A stretch of 19,907 bases of DNA from Thermoplasmatota archaeon (GTDB taxonomy: Archaea > Thermoplasmatota > Penumbrarchaeia > Penumbrarchaeales > Penumbrarchaeaceae). This document shows, one piece after another, positions 8,478 through 15,980 of the stretch. The translations under genes and the position numbers were made by a program. The DNA lies in the NCBI GenBank assembly GCA_016929175.1, contig JAFGJI010000048.1, positions 1 through 19,907 of the forward strand, given 5' to 3'. Each line of letters opens with the position of its first letter. Position 1 is the stretch's first letter. The notes below the pieces were generated by a model. It was not told the DNA's origin. It searched no databases and worked only from the letters and a program-made list of their open reading frames with translations.

Positions 8478-8490
8478 GACCTGAAAGGTC
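8478..8490. promoter_or_regulatory. Possible operator: palindrome between the divergent operons
   Basis: GACCT-GAA-AGGTC is a perfect 5-bp inverted repeat with a 3-base centre. It sits between the two divergent promoters, about 40 bases upstream of the dnaG-side TATA box. Its size suits a winged-helix dimer such as the adjacent regulator, but no binding evidence exists. Confidence 0.3.
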
Positions 8491-8529
8491 ATGACATTCC
8501 TTAACTTCCCGGCCTGTATGGAAAACCTA

Positions 8530-8537
8530 TTTATATG
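8530..8537 (+). promoter_or_regulatory. TATA box for the dnaG operon
   Basis: TTTATATG within CCTATTTATATG is the best TATA element upstream of dnaG. It predicts transcription from about 8556-8560 and so an unusually long leader of about 200 bases before dnaG. The 380-base gap between the two divergent genes otherwise holds a direct repeat, a palindrome, a possible small ORF and a hairpin, listed separately. Confidence 0.6.
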
Positions 8538-8555
8538 AATTCCATCATCAACCCG

Positions 8556-8666
8556 ATGAACAGGGTTATCCAGACCGAATGGATACGTCCTCAAATCACA
8601 ATATCACGATCACTCAAAGACCATCCCGCAGGACCGGGATGGAATTCGGTGGAAATATCGACCTGA
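8556..8666 (+). CDS. Possible leaderless small ORF ahead of dnaG
   Basis: A 36-codon frame starts with ATG at 8556, about 23 bases from the centre of the TATA box, which is where a leaderless message would begin. The predicted peptide begins MNRVIQTEWIRPQ and ends VEIST. It has no recognisable domain and no ribosome site. It ends 94 bases before the dnaG ATG and could act as a regulatory upstream ORF. Open frames of this length are common by chance, so the positional match with the promoter is the main support. Confidence 0.25.
   Translation: MNRVIQTEWIRPQITISRSLKDHPAGPGWNSVEIST
8621..8642 (+). other. Strong hairpin in the dnaG leader
   Basis: CCATCCCG (8621-8628) pairs perfectly with CGGGATGG (8635-8642) around a 6-base loop. 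No T-run follows, so it is not a typical terminator. It lies 118 bases before dnaG and inside the possible small ORF. Confidence 0.5.
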
Positions 8667-8760
8667 ATGCTCGGGGATATCGCCGGGGGTTGAAATTGGT
8701 TTTGTGTCTGGAGAACCCTTTCAGGAAGATGAACAAATACGTAACATGAAGGTGAAAAAA

Positions 8761-10092
8761 ATGAACCTCGATCCAGCTACAACAAAATATCTTATCGAAG
8801 CAAAGCTCGTTGCCGAAGGAGTTGTGGAGAAACCTGACGTTGTCGGGGCCATCTTCGGACAGACAGAGGGGCTGCTCGGAGACGAGCTCGACCTTCGCGA
8901 CCTCCAGAAGACCGGCAGAATGGGAAGGATAGAAGTGGATATAACCTCCAAGAAGGGGAAATCCGAGGGAACGGTCCTTATACCTTCGAGCCTCGATCAG
9001 GTGGAGACAGCCATCCTGGCAGCAGCCCTCGAGACCATAGACAGGATAGGCCCATGCAGGGCAAAGATCAACACATTGAAGATAGAGGATGTCAGGATAC
9101 AGAAGAAGCAGAAGATCGTCGAGAGAGCAAAAGAGCTTCTCAGCGAACTGATGGACCAGGGGAAGACCGCCGGTCTTGACCTCACAGACACTGTACGCCA
9201 GGCAGCTCAGATCGATGAAGTTACCCTTTTCGGTGAGGACAAATGCCCCGCTGGACCCAATATCGAGACATCCGACGCTGTCATTGTCGTTGAGGGCAGG
9301 TCCGATGTGATCAACCTCCTCAAGTACGGGATCAAGAATACGATCGCTGTGGGCGGAACCAACATCCCCCCTACTGTCCAGAAGCTCAGCAACGAGAAGG
9401 TCGTAACCGCTTTCGTCGACGGGGACCGAGGCGGTGAGCTGATCCTGAAGGAGCTGTTCCAGGTCGCGGAAATAGACTTTGTTGCCCGGGCGCCGAAATC
9501 CCTAGAGGTCGAGGAGCTCACCCAGAAACAGATAATAAAGTCTCTCAGGAACAAGATGCCCATAGAACAGTACCTGGAGATGAACGATCTTCTGGATGAC
9601 TTTCCAAGAAAGGAAGGCAACGGAAAGAGATTCGAAGAGAGAAAGGACATGACAGTTCGGAACAAGCAGGACAAGAGGGAGCCGCAACCTGTAAAACCTC
9701 AGCCACAGCAGCAGGAGAGGCCCAAAGCTCAACAGAGTGAGCCCATTCAGGCACCGCCACCCCTGAAACCCACGAAAGAAGTGGACCAGGTGCCTGTGGA
9801 GATAACAAGGTACCGGGATATCCTCAAGACCCTGTCCGGAACGCTGAAGGCCATGCTGATGAACGACAACGGTGAGGTCGTGCAGGAGATCGCCGTGAGG
9901 CAGCTTGCCGACACATTGAAATCCCCGCCTACCGGGATACATGCCGTCGTTTTCGACGGTATAATCTCCCAGAGGCTGCTTGATATCGCATCCGAACAGA
10001 AGATCAAATATCTCGTCGGATCGAAGAAGGGGAACCTTACCAAGGAACCCGAGGGAGTGCTCGTTCTCTCGAAGGACGATATCAATCAGTAA
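8761..10092 (+). CDS. dnaG: Archaeal DnaG (Toprim-domain primase-like protein / exosome subunit)
   Basis: Archaeal DnaG of 443 residues. In studied archaea it is a stable subunit of the RNA exosome and shows primer-synthesis activity in vitro. The archaeal N-terminal domain is clear (AIFGQTEGLLGDELDLRDLQ at 30-49). The Toprim domain follows, with VVEGRSDV at 176-183 supplying the catalytic Glu and DGDRGG at 220-225 supplying the metal-binding acidic residues. Residues 281-341 are a Lys/Gln/Pro-rich linker, and a C-terminal domain occupies about 350-443. Start choice: ATG 8761 has a strong ribosome site, GGTGA at 8751-8755, five bases upstream, and gives the usual N terminus MNLDP. Upstream in-frame starts (GTG 8704, ATG 8746) lack this. 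It is the first full-length gene of the operon, and the LonB-like gene follows after 53 bases. Confidence 0.96.
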   Translation: MNLDPATTKYLIEAKLVAEGVVEKPDVVGAIFGQTEGLLGDELDLRDLQKTGRMGRIEVDITSKKGKSEGTVLIPSSLDQVETAILAAALETIDRIGPCRAKINTLKIEDVRIQKKQKIVERAKELLSELMDQGKTAGLDLTDTVRQAAQIDEVTLFGEDKCPAGPNIETSDAVIVVEGRSDVINLLKYGIKNTIAVGGTNIPPTVQKLSNEKVVTAFVDGDRGGELILKELFQVAEIDFVARAPKSLEVEELTQKQIIKSLRNKMPIEQYLEMNDLLDDFPRKEGNGKRFEERKDMTVRNKQDKREPQPVKPQPQQQERPKAQQSEPIQAPPPLKPTKEVDQVPVEITRYRDILKTLSGTLKAMLMNDNGEVVQEIAVRQLADTLKSPPTGIHAVVFDGIISQRLLDIASEQKIKYLVGSKKGNLTKEPEGVLVLSKDDINQ

Positions 10093-10100
10093 AAGGAAGA

Positions 10101-10139
10101 ACCATTCTATACAACAGAAACACATGCGAACAGAATGGT
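10101..10139 (+). other. Inverted repeat overlapping the ribosome site of the LonB-like gene
   Basis: ACCATTCT (10101-10108) is the exact reverse complement of AGAATGGT (10132-10139). The right arm runs into GGTGA (10138-10142), the ribosome site of the ATG at 10146. In RNA the stem could hide the first bases of that site and lower translation of the ATPase relative to dnaG. Confidence 0.45.
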
Positions 10140-10145
10140 GAAAGG

Positions 10146-11741
10146 ATGACCCCCACACACCCTTCAAAGAGACAAGGGGCCGGGAAAAGCCCCATCAGCC
10201 CGAAGAGAGAGGTCCATGGGAAGCTCGAGGATGTGGAAGACACCTCCAAGGTAGTCATACCTGCGGACCCTCTGGACCGGGTCATAGGCCAGGAAGAGGC
10301 CGTGAGACTGGCCAAGGTCGCCGCCAAGCAGAGGAGACACCTGCTTCTCGTCGGGCCTCCGGGAACCGGAAAATCCATGATAGCCCAGGCCATGGCCGCT
10401 CATCTGCCCGGACCACAAACCCAGGTGTACGTTGTTTCGAACCCTGAATATCCGGAAAGACCATTCATACAGAAGAGGACACGCCTGGAGGTCGAGGAAG
10501 AGGAGAAGGCTTCCAGGAGGTCCATGGAAAAGCTGATCTCACCGGTGGATGCACCGGTCGATGTGGCGGAATCTCTGGGATTCAGATGCCCCAAATGCGG
10601 GACCTATTCCCCGAGGACCCAGACCGTATGCCCTAACTGTAATAATTTCAAGGGGCCGAAGAACGTACCAAGGGTAGCCAGCATAGACGTCAACACCAAT
10701 ATGAACAACTTCATGCAGGGGCTTGAGGACATGCTCAAGGCCACATTGAACACCCTTGGCGGGGAAAAGAACAGGGTCCAGACCACCAGATTGATCGACG
10801 GGAAGGAGGAAGTGGTCGTCTACGAGGCTGCCGGTTCGAAGATCCGGGTCCTCGACCAGAAGGCCCTTGAGACCAGGAGAGAGAAGGAAAAAGCCTCTCC
10901 CAAGAAGACCCTCATATCCCTCAAACGCAACAATTTCGTGATGGCCACCGGGGCATCCGAGACCGAACTCCTGGGTGACGTGAGGCACGACCCCTACGGC
11001 GGTCACAAGGGTCTGGGAACCCCCCCATTTGAACGGGTGGTCCCCGGAGCCATACATGAAGCGCACGAGGGTGTGCTCTTCATCGACGAACTCCCCCATC
11101 TCGGACATCTGCAGAGGTTCATTCTGACTGCGATGCAGGAGAAGAACTTCCCAATTTCCGGAAGGAATCCCCAGAGCGCAGGAGCCAGTGTCAAGGTGGA
11201 CAACGTCCCCTGCGATTTCGTTTTCGTAGGGGCATGCAATATCCAGGACCTTCAACACATCATCTCGCCTCTCAGGTCAAGGGTGACCGGGTCCGGGTAC
11301 GAGGTCCTGGTCGAGACCACCATGCCAGATACCGATGAGAACCGGAACAGGTTCGTTCAGTTCATAGCACAGGAGATACGGATGGATGGAAGGATACCCC
11401 ATATGGACCGATCGGGTGTGAAGGCCGTTCTTAAAGAGGCAAAGAAGCGCGCTCTCCGGTCGGATGGGAAAAAGGCCTCGCTCACACTCAGGCTCCGCGA
11501 CATGGGCGGTGTTATAAGAGCTGCAGGGGACTTCGCGGTATCGGCAGGGTCCGATCTGATAACAAGAGAGCATGTGGAAAAGGCCATCCGAAGGAGTCGA
11601 CCCGCCGAGGACCAGATAAGGGAGAGGTTCGGTCATTATCAAGGGGGCCTCATGAAGGAGATGTCAGAATCCACCAGAATGCAGTACTCACCCTACAACT
11701 ACTGGAATGAGAACAACGACGATCTGCTGGGATACGAATGA
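10146..11741 (+). CDS. LonB-like AAA+ ATPase lacking the protease domain, with zinc-ribbon insertion
   Basis: A 531-residue AAA+ ATPase closest to archaeal LonB. Walker A is GPPGTGKS (70-77), Walker B GVLFIDEL (309-316), sensor 1 around N365 (VGACN), and the Arg-finger region is PLRSRV (375-380). The lid/sensor 2 region is LRLRDMGGVIRAAGD (448-462). LonB-typical stretches such as VVPGAIHEAHEGVLF, TAMQEKNFPISG and TMPDTDENR are present. Two departures stand out. The Ser-Lys protease domain that should follow about residue 490 is absent; the protein stops after a short Asn/Tyr-rich tail. The insertion between Walker A and B holds a zinc ribbon (CPKC 148-151, CPNC 162-165) and no membrane helices, so the protein should be soluble. 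An unfoldase or remodeller role is inferred. It is not simply a Lon protease. GGTGA precedes the ATG by three bases. Confidence 0.9.
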   Translation: MTPTHPSKRQGAGKSPISPKREVHGKLEDVEDTSKVVIPADPLDRVIGQEEAVRLAKVAAKQRRHLLLVGPPGTGKSMIAQAMAAHLPGPQTQVYVVSNPEYPERPFIQKRTRLEVEEEEKASRRSMEKLISPVDAPVDVAESLGFRCPKCGTYSPRTQTVCPNCNNFKGPKNVPRVASIDVNTNMNNFMQGLEDMLKATLNTLGGEKNRVQTTRLIDGKEEVVVYEAAGSKIRVLDQKALETRREKEKASPKKTLISLKRNNFVMATGASETELLGDVRHDPYGGHKGLGTPPFERVVPGAIHEAHEGVLFIDELPHLGHLQRFILTAMQEKNFPISGRNPQSAGASVKVDNVPCDFVFVGACNIQDLQHIISPLRSRVTGSGYEVLVETTMPDTDENRNRFVQFIAQEIRMDGRIPHMDRSGVKAVLKEAKKRALRSDGKKASLTLRLRDMGGVIRAAGDFAVSAGSDLITREHVEKAIRRSRPAEDQIRERFGHYQGGLMKEMSESTRMQYSPYNYWNENNDDLLGYE

Positions 11742-11760
11742 ACAGGGAACGGGATCCTTC

Positions 11761-13011
11761 ATGATGGATAAAGAGAACGAGAATTCCGAAGAATTGCAGA
11801 TGCAGGGCGGGAATGAAGCCTCCGATATGGAGACAATGTCCGATCTCGATACATCTGGACCGAAGAAAGGAGCCATCCCGGATGGACCACCTGCCGAGGG
11901 TTCTTTTGATGCGATGGGTCAACCAAATACCGAGGACGGTCTGATCGGCGGGGAGAATCCACCTGCACCTGAAAAGGCAGGGCCCGAGGAAGGATCCGAA
12001 AAGGACCAGGTTAGCACCAGAGTACCTACAGAAAAGGCTGCCTTTTCCAAGATTGATAATATCCCGGACCCTCTTGAGGGTATGGATCTTCCATCAAGAA
12101 GGGAGATCGTGGAACAACTCGTATCCAAGCATTCCGATATGAGAATGAAATATCAAAAAGAAATGGACGAACTCGATATCAAGCCTCCCGAGATAATCGA
12201 CCTGAAAGAGGGTGAAAGGTCCATCAGGGATACCATCAATGAAGAGGTCCAGGCCCTGAAGACCAGAAGAAGCGAACTTCGCGAGGCAAACAAAAAACTC
12301 AGGTCGGAGTTCTTCGATCTTCTTGAAAGGGAGGAGAGGTTGAAGGACCACAGAAAGGACGTCGAGATGTACTCGAACTTTTCCAGGGACCTCGAGTGGA
12401 AGCTTGAGACCGAGGCCATCACCATCGAGACCGAGAGGAGGCTTCTGGACGAGCTTCGAGAAACACTCAACAAGATGAGGTCCATCACGGAGGGATATAC
12501 ACCCGACGAGATCAAGGCCAGGTTGACCGAGATCCAGGAAGAGATCGGGACCAACCTCATGACGATAGAGGAGCTTCACAATGCACTTCTCGAGAAAGTG
12601 GAGGAGAGCAATGTACATCACGAAAGATACCTGGGAGCCAACAAGCAGATCAGGGAAAGGGAATCGCGCCGGGGGTGGCTGAAGCGAAGGATCGAACTTC
12701 ATGCTGAAATGGAGACCTTCTGGAAAACACAGATGGACCAGGCCGCGAAGCTGGATGCCGAGGAATCATCCAGAACACTGGAAGACATCAGGAACCAGCT
12801 CATAAAGGTCTTCCAGCAAAGGGAGATCAACGATAAAGAGGAGCAGGAAAAGACCGACAAGGCACCAGATGCCTCACCCAGAAAAAAAAGAGGCCGAAAA
12901 TTCGGGGGAACAAAGGTCGGAAAGAGTGATACTGGAAGACCCACTACTCCCACCGGAGAACAACCCGGAGAAAAGGGACCTTCAACACCCGGTGAGGGGG
13001 GTGATCCCTGA
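11761..13011 (+). CDS. Coiled-coil protein, COG1340-like, with acidic disordered N terminus
   Basis: A 416-residue soluble protein. Residues 1 to about 105 are acidic, Gly/Pro/Ser-rich and probably disordered. Residues 110-360 are heptad-like and strongly charged, forming long coiled coils. RDLEWKLETEAITIETER (209-226) resembles the signature region of COG1340 archaeal coiled-coil proteins, sometimes misannotated as phosphoserine phosphatases. The tail from about 370 is basic (PRKKRGRKFGG), then Pro/Gly/Thr-rich, which could bind nucleic acid. No catalytic motif is visible. Start: tandem ATGs at 11761 and 11764; a longer form from 11707 would overlap the ATPase gene and gives an unlikely N terminus. 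The stop overlaps the next start (TGATG at 13009-13013), so translation of the two coiled-coil genes is coupled. Confidence 0.8.
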   Translation: MMDKENENSEELQMQGGNEASDMETMSDLDTSGPKKGAIPDGPPAEGSFDAMGQPNTEDGLIGGENPPAPEKAGPEEGSEKDQVSTRVPTEKAAFSKIDNIPDPLEGMDLPSRREIVEQLVSKHSDMRMKYQKEMDELDIKPPEIIDLKEGERSIRDTINEEVQALKTRRSELREANKKLRSEFFDLLEREERLKDHRKDVEMYSNFSRDLEWKLETEAITIETERRLLDELRETLNKMRSITEGYTPDEIKARLTEIQEEIGTNLMTIEELHNALLEKVEESNVHHERYLGANKQIRERESRRGWLKRRIELHAEMETFWKTQMDQAAKLDAEESSRTLEDIRNQLIKVFQQREINDKEEQEKTDKAPDASPRKKRGRKFGGTKVGKSDTGRPTTPTGEQPGEKGPSTPGEGGDP

Positions 13012-13910
13012 TGCAGAACTTCGAGATCGCCGGAAAGATCAAAGAGCTCCGAGACAGGATCGGAGAGGTCAAGGAAGAGATAGAGATCCTGGACCTTCGC
13101 TTCCATAACAAGAACACCGAGGTGGAATCCTTTCGGGATAAGAGGGATGCCCTGAACCAGCAGGTGAAGGAGCTTTCCCAGAGACCCAGAGAGATCCTCG
13201 AGGAAAGAAAGGACGTATGGGGCAACATATCCGATACGAACGAGGAAAAGAAGAAGATATTCCGGGAGATGCAACCCTTCCTGCAGAGGATCGGCGAGTT
13301 GAGGAAGGTGAGGGATGACTTCAACGAGGCATCCCGCGGCACCCTTGACAGGCTCAAGGAGAACTACACATCCACCATGCAGAACCTGCTTGCTTCCGAC
13401 ATCAACCTCAAGAACGAGCTCTTTCTCTATCAGTACCTCTTCGAGCTTCGTGACAGACTTTTGATCAAGAAAGAGGCCGATTCCTATCACCGAAGGATCG
13501 TGAACATCAAGGAAGTGGACCTTGCCAAGTACAACGACCAGCTGAACCAGATGGAGGAGCAGATAGGAGAGCTCAAATCGCAGTCCCACGAAGGTCTCGA
13601 GACGGCCAAGGGCCTCTGGGTAAAAAGGGACGAGCTCAGGGATAAAGCACAGAAAGAGCATAAAGCCTTTATCGAGGGAACGAACCAGCTTCGAAACCTT
13701 AAAAAACAGATCTGGGAGAAGCGCAAGAAGATGCAGCAGCTTTACCGCCAGATCGACGAATGGAAGACGGAGTTCAAGAAATCCCCCGAGGAGAGAAAGA
13801 GAGCGGACAGGGGCAGGAAACAGGCCGAAGCTGTCGCAAAATACAAAAGAGGTGAAAAACTTTCACTGGATGAGCTCAGTCTCGTCATGGAATCCGGCGA
13901 GATGAAATAG
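13011..13910 (+). CDS. Coiled-coil protein of the COG1340 type
   Basis: A 299-residue protein that is almost entirely charged coiled coil (residues 5-255), with a short ordered break around RRIVNIKEVDLAKYN. Its C terminus, AEAVAKYKRGEKLSLDEL (about 272-289), matches the conserved end of COG1340 proteins as I know it. It has no catalytic motifs, signal or membrane segment. Its ATG overlaps the stop of the preceding coiled-coil gene by one base, with GGGGGGTGAT just upstream as ribosome site. Lengths, charge and coupling suggest that the two proteins form a heteromeric coiled coil; that is an inference. The next gene, the C25 peptidase, starts 13 bases after this stop, and its GGAGGT site begins on the last base of this stop codon. 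Confidence 0.85.
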   Translation: MQNFEIAGKIKELRDRIGEVKEEIEILDLRFHNKNTEVESFRDKRDALNQQVKELSQRPREILEERKDVWGNISDTNEEKKKIFREMQPFLQRIGELRKVRDDFNEASRGTLDRLKENYTSTMQNLLASDINLKNELFLYQYLFELRDRLLIKKEADSYHRRIVNIKEVDLAKYNDQLNQMEEQIGELKSQSHEGLETAKGLWVKRDELRDKAQKEHKAFIEGTNQLRNLKKQIWEKRKKMQQLYRQIDEWKTEFKKSPEERKRADRGRKQAEAVAKYKRGEKLSLDELSLVMESGEMK

Positions 13911-13923
13911 GAGGTTGGTTCCC

Positions 13924-15924
13924 GTGGCAAGCGAGAAGAAGAACCGGATGCCGAAAAGACAGACAATGATCAGGATCGGCGCTCTTCTCGTTGTCGCGCT
14001 ACTGCTCGCCGTGGTGCTTGGTGTGCTGTTTCTCGGAAAAAGGGAAGGGCCGGGGGTCGTCTATGACCCCTACTTGGAACTTCCCGACGATTTTATGTTG
14101 ATCGTGGACTACCCCAGGTCCGATGAGGATTTGCTTTCGATCGCAGCCCTGACAAGCCTCCAGTTCAAGGATGGAAGATACCGCCCCCTGGTGGTATGCT
14201 CTCCGGAAGGAGGTCTATCCCGACAGGTCCTATACACATTGGATCATCTGGACATAGACCGGACCAAGCTTCTCTTCACGAACAAGGATGCCTCACGAAC
14301 ACGCATCAACACCCAGCTTGGGGATATCGAGGCTTCCACCGTTGCAGAGGATAACGTATTCCCCCTGACCTCTGATGTATCTTCCCGGTTCATCGGGTTC
14401 AGCGACCTGATGACGGTATCTTCATACGAGGAAGCACTCTGGGCAACGGCCTACGCCAAGAACAATGGTCTCTGCATCGTCAAAGGTGATGCGACATTCG
14501 CCGACCAGGGTTCGGCCCATGAGGAATTGAGGTCAAATGGAATAGCTTCCGATTATATCATCGTGACCAACCACAGGGACCTGGACCTGGAAACGCTCCA
14601 CGGAACCCCCGATTACGATACCTATGATGACGCCTTCTTCACTCCGGCAATGTCGCTCATGACCGCCCAGATGGCCGCATATCATGATGCATATGTCATC
14701 ACGAACACAACACCGCGGTCCAGTGTCGAATGGGAGCTGGATATGGAGCTCTCTCCGAACAGAAGAGCTGCGGGCGTTCTGGATGAGATAAGGAAGGTCA
14801 GCGGGGAGTACGGTACTCCTGAATACATAGCCATAACCGGTTCCGCTCCGGCTGTTCCCCAGTTCCTTGTCAGGTCAGGAGGGACGGAGGGGGACATAGT
14901 GAACTCGGATATCATTTACGGGTTCATTGACGCCGACCATTCAAGAATGGATGCCGGCGTTGGCCGGATCATCCAGTATGATGTTTCTCTTGCATCCAAC
15001 CAGCTCTTGAAGACCTATCTGCTCGATGAGTTCTCCGAAACGGTGACCGTCGATTATCGTGATGTTGCCGGAGGGACCCATGAAAAGGAATGGAGGGCAC
15101 ATGGTGCATCGTTCTCCGGTTATGATATAACATACAAGAGGATGCAGGCAACACCAGGGCGGTGGATCTGTACAGATTTCGAAGAAGCAGGTTTCACCTA
15201 TGATTATGTCGGACCTTTGAATACAGGGAACAAGGTCTTCGACGGGGTCATAAATTCGATGGAGAACGACCTGTCCGAGATATGCGAGGCCTCAGGCTAC
15301 GTGGCCTACAGAGGACACGGTTCCGATACCGGATCTCTCTACGGGATAAGGGTCTACGGTCCCAACGGCGACGAGTACATGCTGAGATATACAGACTGCC
15401 AGGAAATGGACGTACCCCCTCAGATGGCCTTCTTCGTAAGCTGTCTGAACGGGAAGATATACGGACACGGACCCGGGACGGACCCCTCCTCGGACGTTTC
15501 CTTCGAGAACCTGTTCACCCTGAACTACCTGTCCGCTGGACCCGCAGTGCTCATAGGTGCCACCGAGGTAAGTTATTCCAACATCGGACAGGACCTTTAT
15601 TCGATACCGGCAGAGTACCTTCCTTTCATCGACGATCACCAGTGGGACCACAACGATGCATGGTATGCCTTCGTATGGGACGGTATCCTGAACCATCCCG
15701 GAGAGCACGGGACCGCAGGAAAAGCTGTAAAGTGGTCCGAGAACCGTTACATGCAGTATCCCCCCAACAACCACCCCTCTCCCTTCGAACCAAACGGGGA
15801 GGTCGACTGGTACGAGGTCACATTCTTCTCATTGTACGGAGACCCCGCTTTCAGGCCGGCGGTGGACCCGAGTGGCGGTCCTGGGGATTTCGATCCCTGG
15901 CATAACGGCGCGGATGATATGTAA
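13924..15924 (+). CDS. Membrane-anchored gingipain-like cysteine peptidase (family C25)
   Basis: A 666-residue protein with a Lys/Arg-rich start, one hydrophobic anchor (about residues 16-37) and a large outside domain. The C25 (caspase-fold) catalytic features are present: YVAYRGHG with the catalytic His at 465 and FFVSCLNG with the nucleophile Cys at 507, followed by GPAVLIGATEVSYSN and FFSLYGDPAFRP, a stretch typical near the end of C25 domains. The His-Cys spacing of 42 exceeds the roughly 33 of gingipain R, so there is an insertion between them. The protease would act outside the cell on peptides or surface proteins. Start: GTG 13924 has GGAGGT eight bases upstream (13910-13915); the TTG at 13915 overlaps that site. 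It is the last gene of the dnaG-led operon as judged by spacing, which is an odd company for an exported protease. Confidence 0.88.
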   Translation: MASEKKNRMPKRQTMIRIGALLVVALLLAVVLGVLFLGKREGPGVVYDPYLELPDDFMLIVDYPRSDEDLLSIAALTSLQFKDGRYRPLVVCSPEGGLSRQVLYTLDHLDIDRTKLLFTNKDASRTRINTQLGDIEASTVAEDNVFPLTSDVSSRFIGFSDLMTVSSYEEALWATAYAKNNGLCIVKGDATFADQGSAHEELRSNGIASDYIIVTNHRDLDLETLHGTPDYDTYDDAFFTPAMSLMTAQMAAYHDAYVITNTTPRSSVEWELDMELSPNRRAAGVLDEIRKVSGEYGTPEYIAITGSAPAVPQFLVRSGGTEGDIVNSDIIYGFIDADHSRMDAGVGRIIQYDVSLASNQLLKTYLLDEFSETVTVDYRDVAGGTHEKEWRAHGASFSGYDITYKRMQATPGRWICTDFEEAGFTYDYVGPLNTGNKVFDGVINSMENDLSEICEASGYVAYRGHGSDTGSLYGIRVYGPNGDEYMLRYTDCQEMDVPPQMAFFVSCLNGKIYGHGPGTDPSSDVSFENLFTLNYLSAGPAVLIGATEVSYSNIGQDLYSIPAEYLPFIDDHQWDHNDAWYAFVWDGILNHPGEHGTAGKAVKWSENRYMQYPPNNHPSPFEPNGEVDWYEVTFFSLYGDPAFRPAVDPSGGPGDFDPWHNGADDM

Positions 15925-15927
15925 CCT

Positions 15928-15935
15928 TTTAAATG
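15928..15935 (+). promoter_or_regulatory. Possible TATA box of the K+ channel gene
   Basis: TTTTAAAT begins four bases after the C25 peptidase stop and about 49 bases before the channel ATG. It predicts a start near 15958 and a short leader holding the AAGGGGAA ribosome-site-like sequence. It suggests that a new transcription unit begins here. Confidence 0.4.
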
Positions 15936-15980
15936 AGGTGAACCTTCTCGTGTAAGGCCTATCGAAGGGGAATCCTGCCG

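Noticed and set aside
8420..8760. A box C/D or H/ACA guide RNA in the dnaG leader
   Set aside because: A GATGA-like stretch (8555) and a stable hairpin are present, but no properly placed D box (CTGA) or ACA tail was found.
10146..11741. Plain annotation as Lon protease
   Set aside because: The catalytic Ser-Lys protease domain is absent, so the protein cannot be a Lon protease on its own.
12699..13661. Minus-strand open frame of 320 codons across the coiled-coil genes
   Set aside because: It is antisense to Glu/Lys/Leu-rich coding sequence, which often leaves the opposite strand free of stops. The plus-strand genes have ribosome sites and a coupled TGATG junction.
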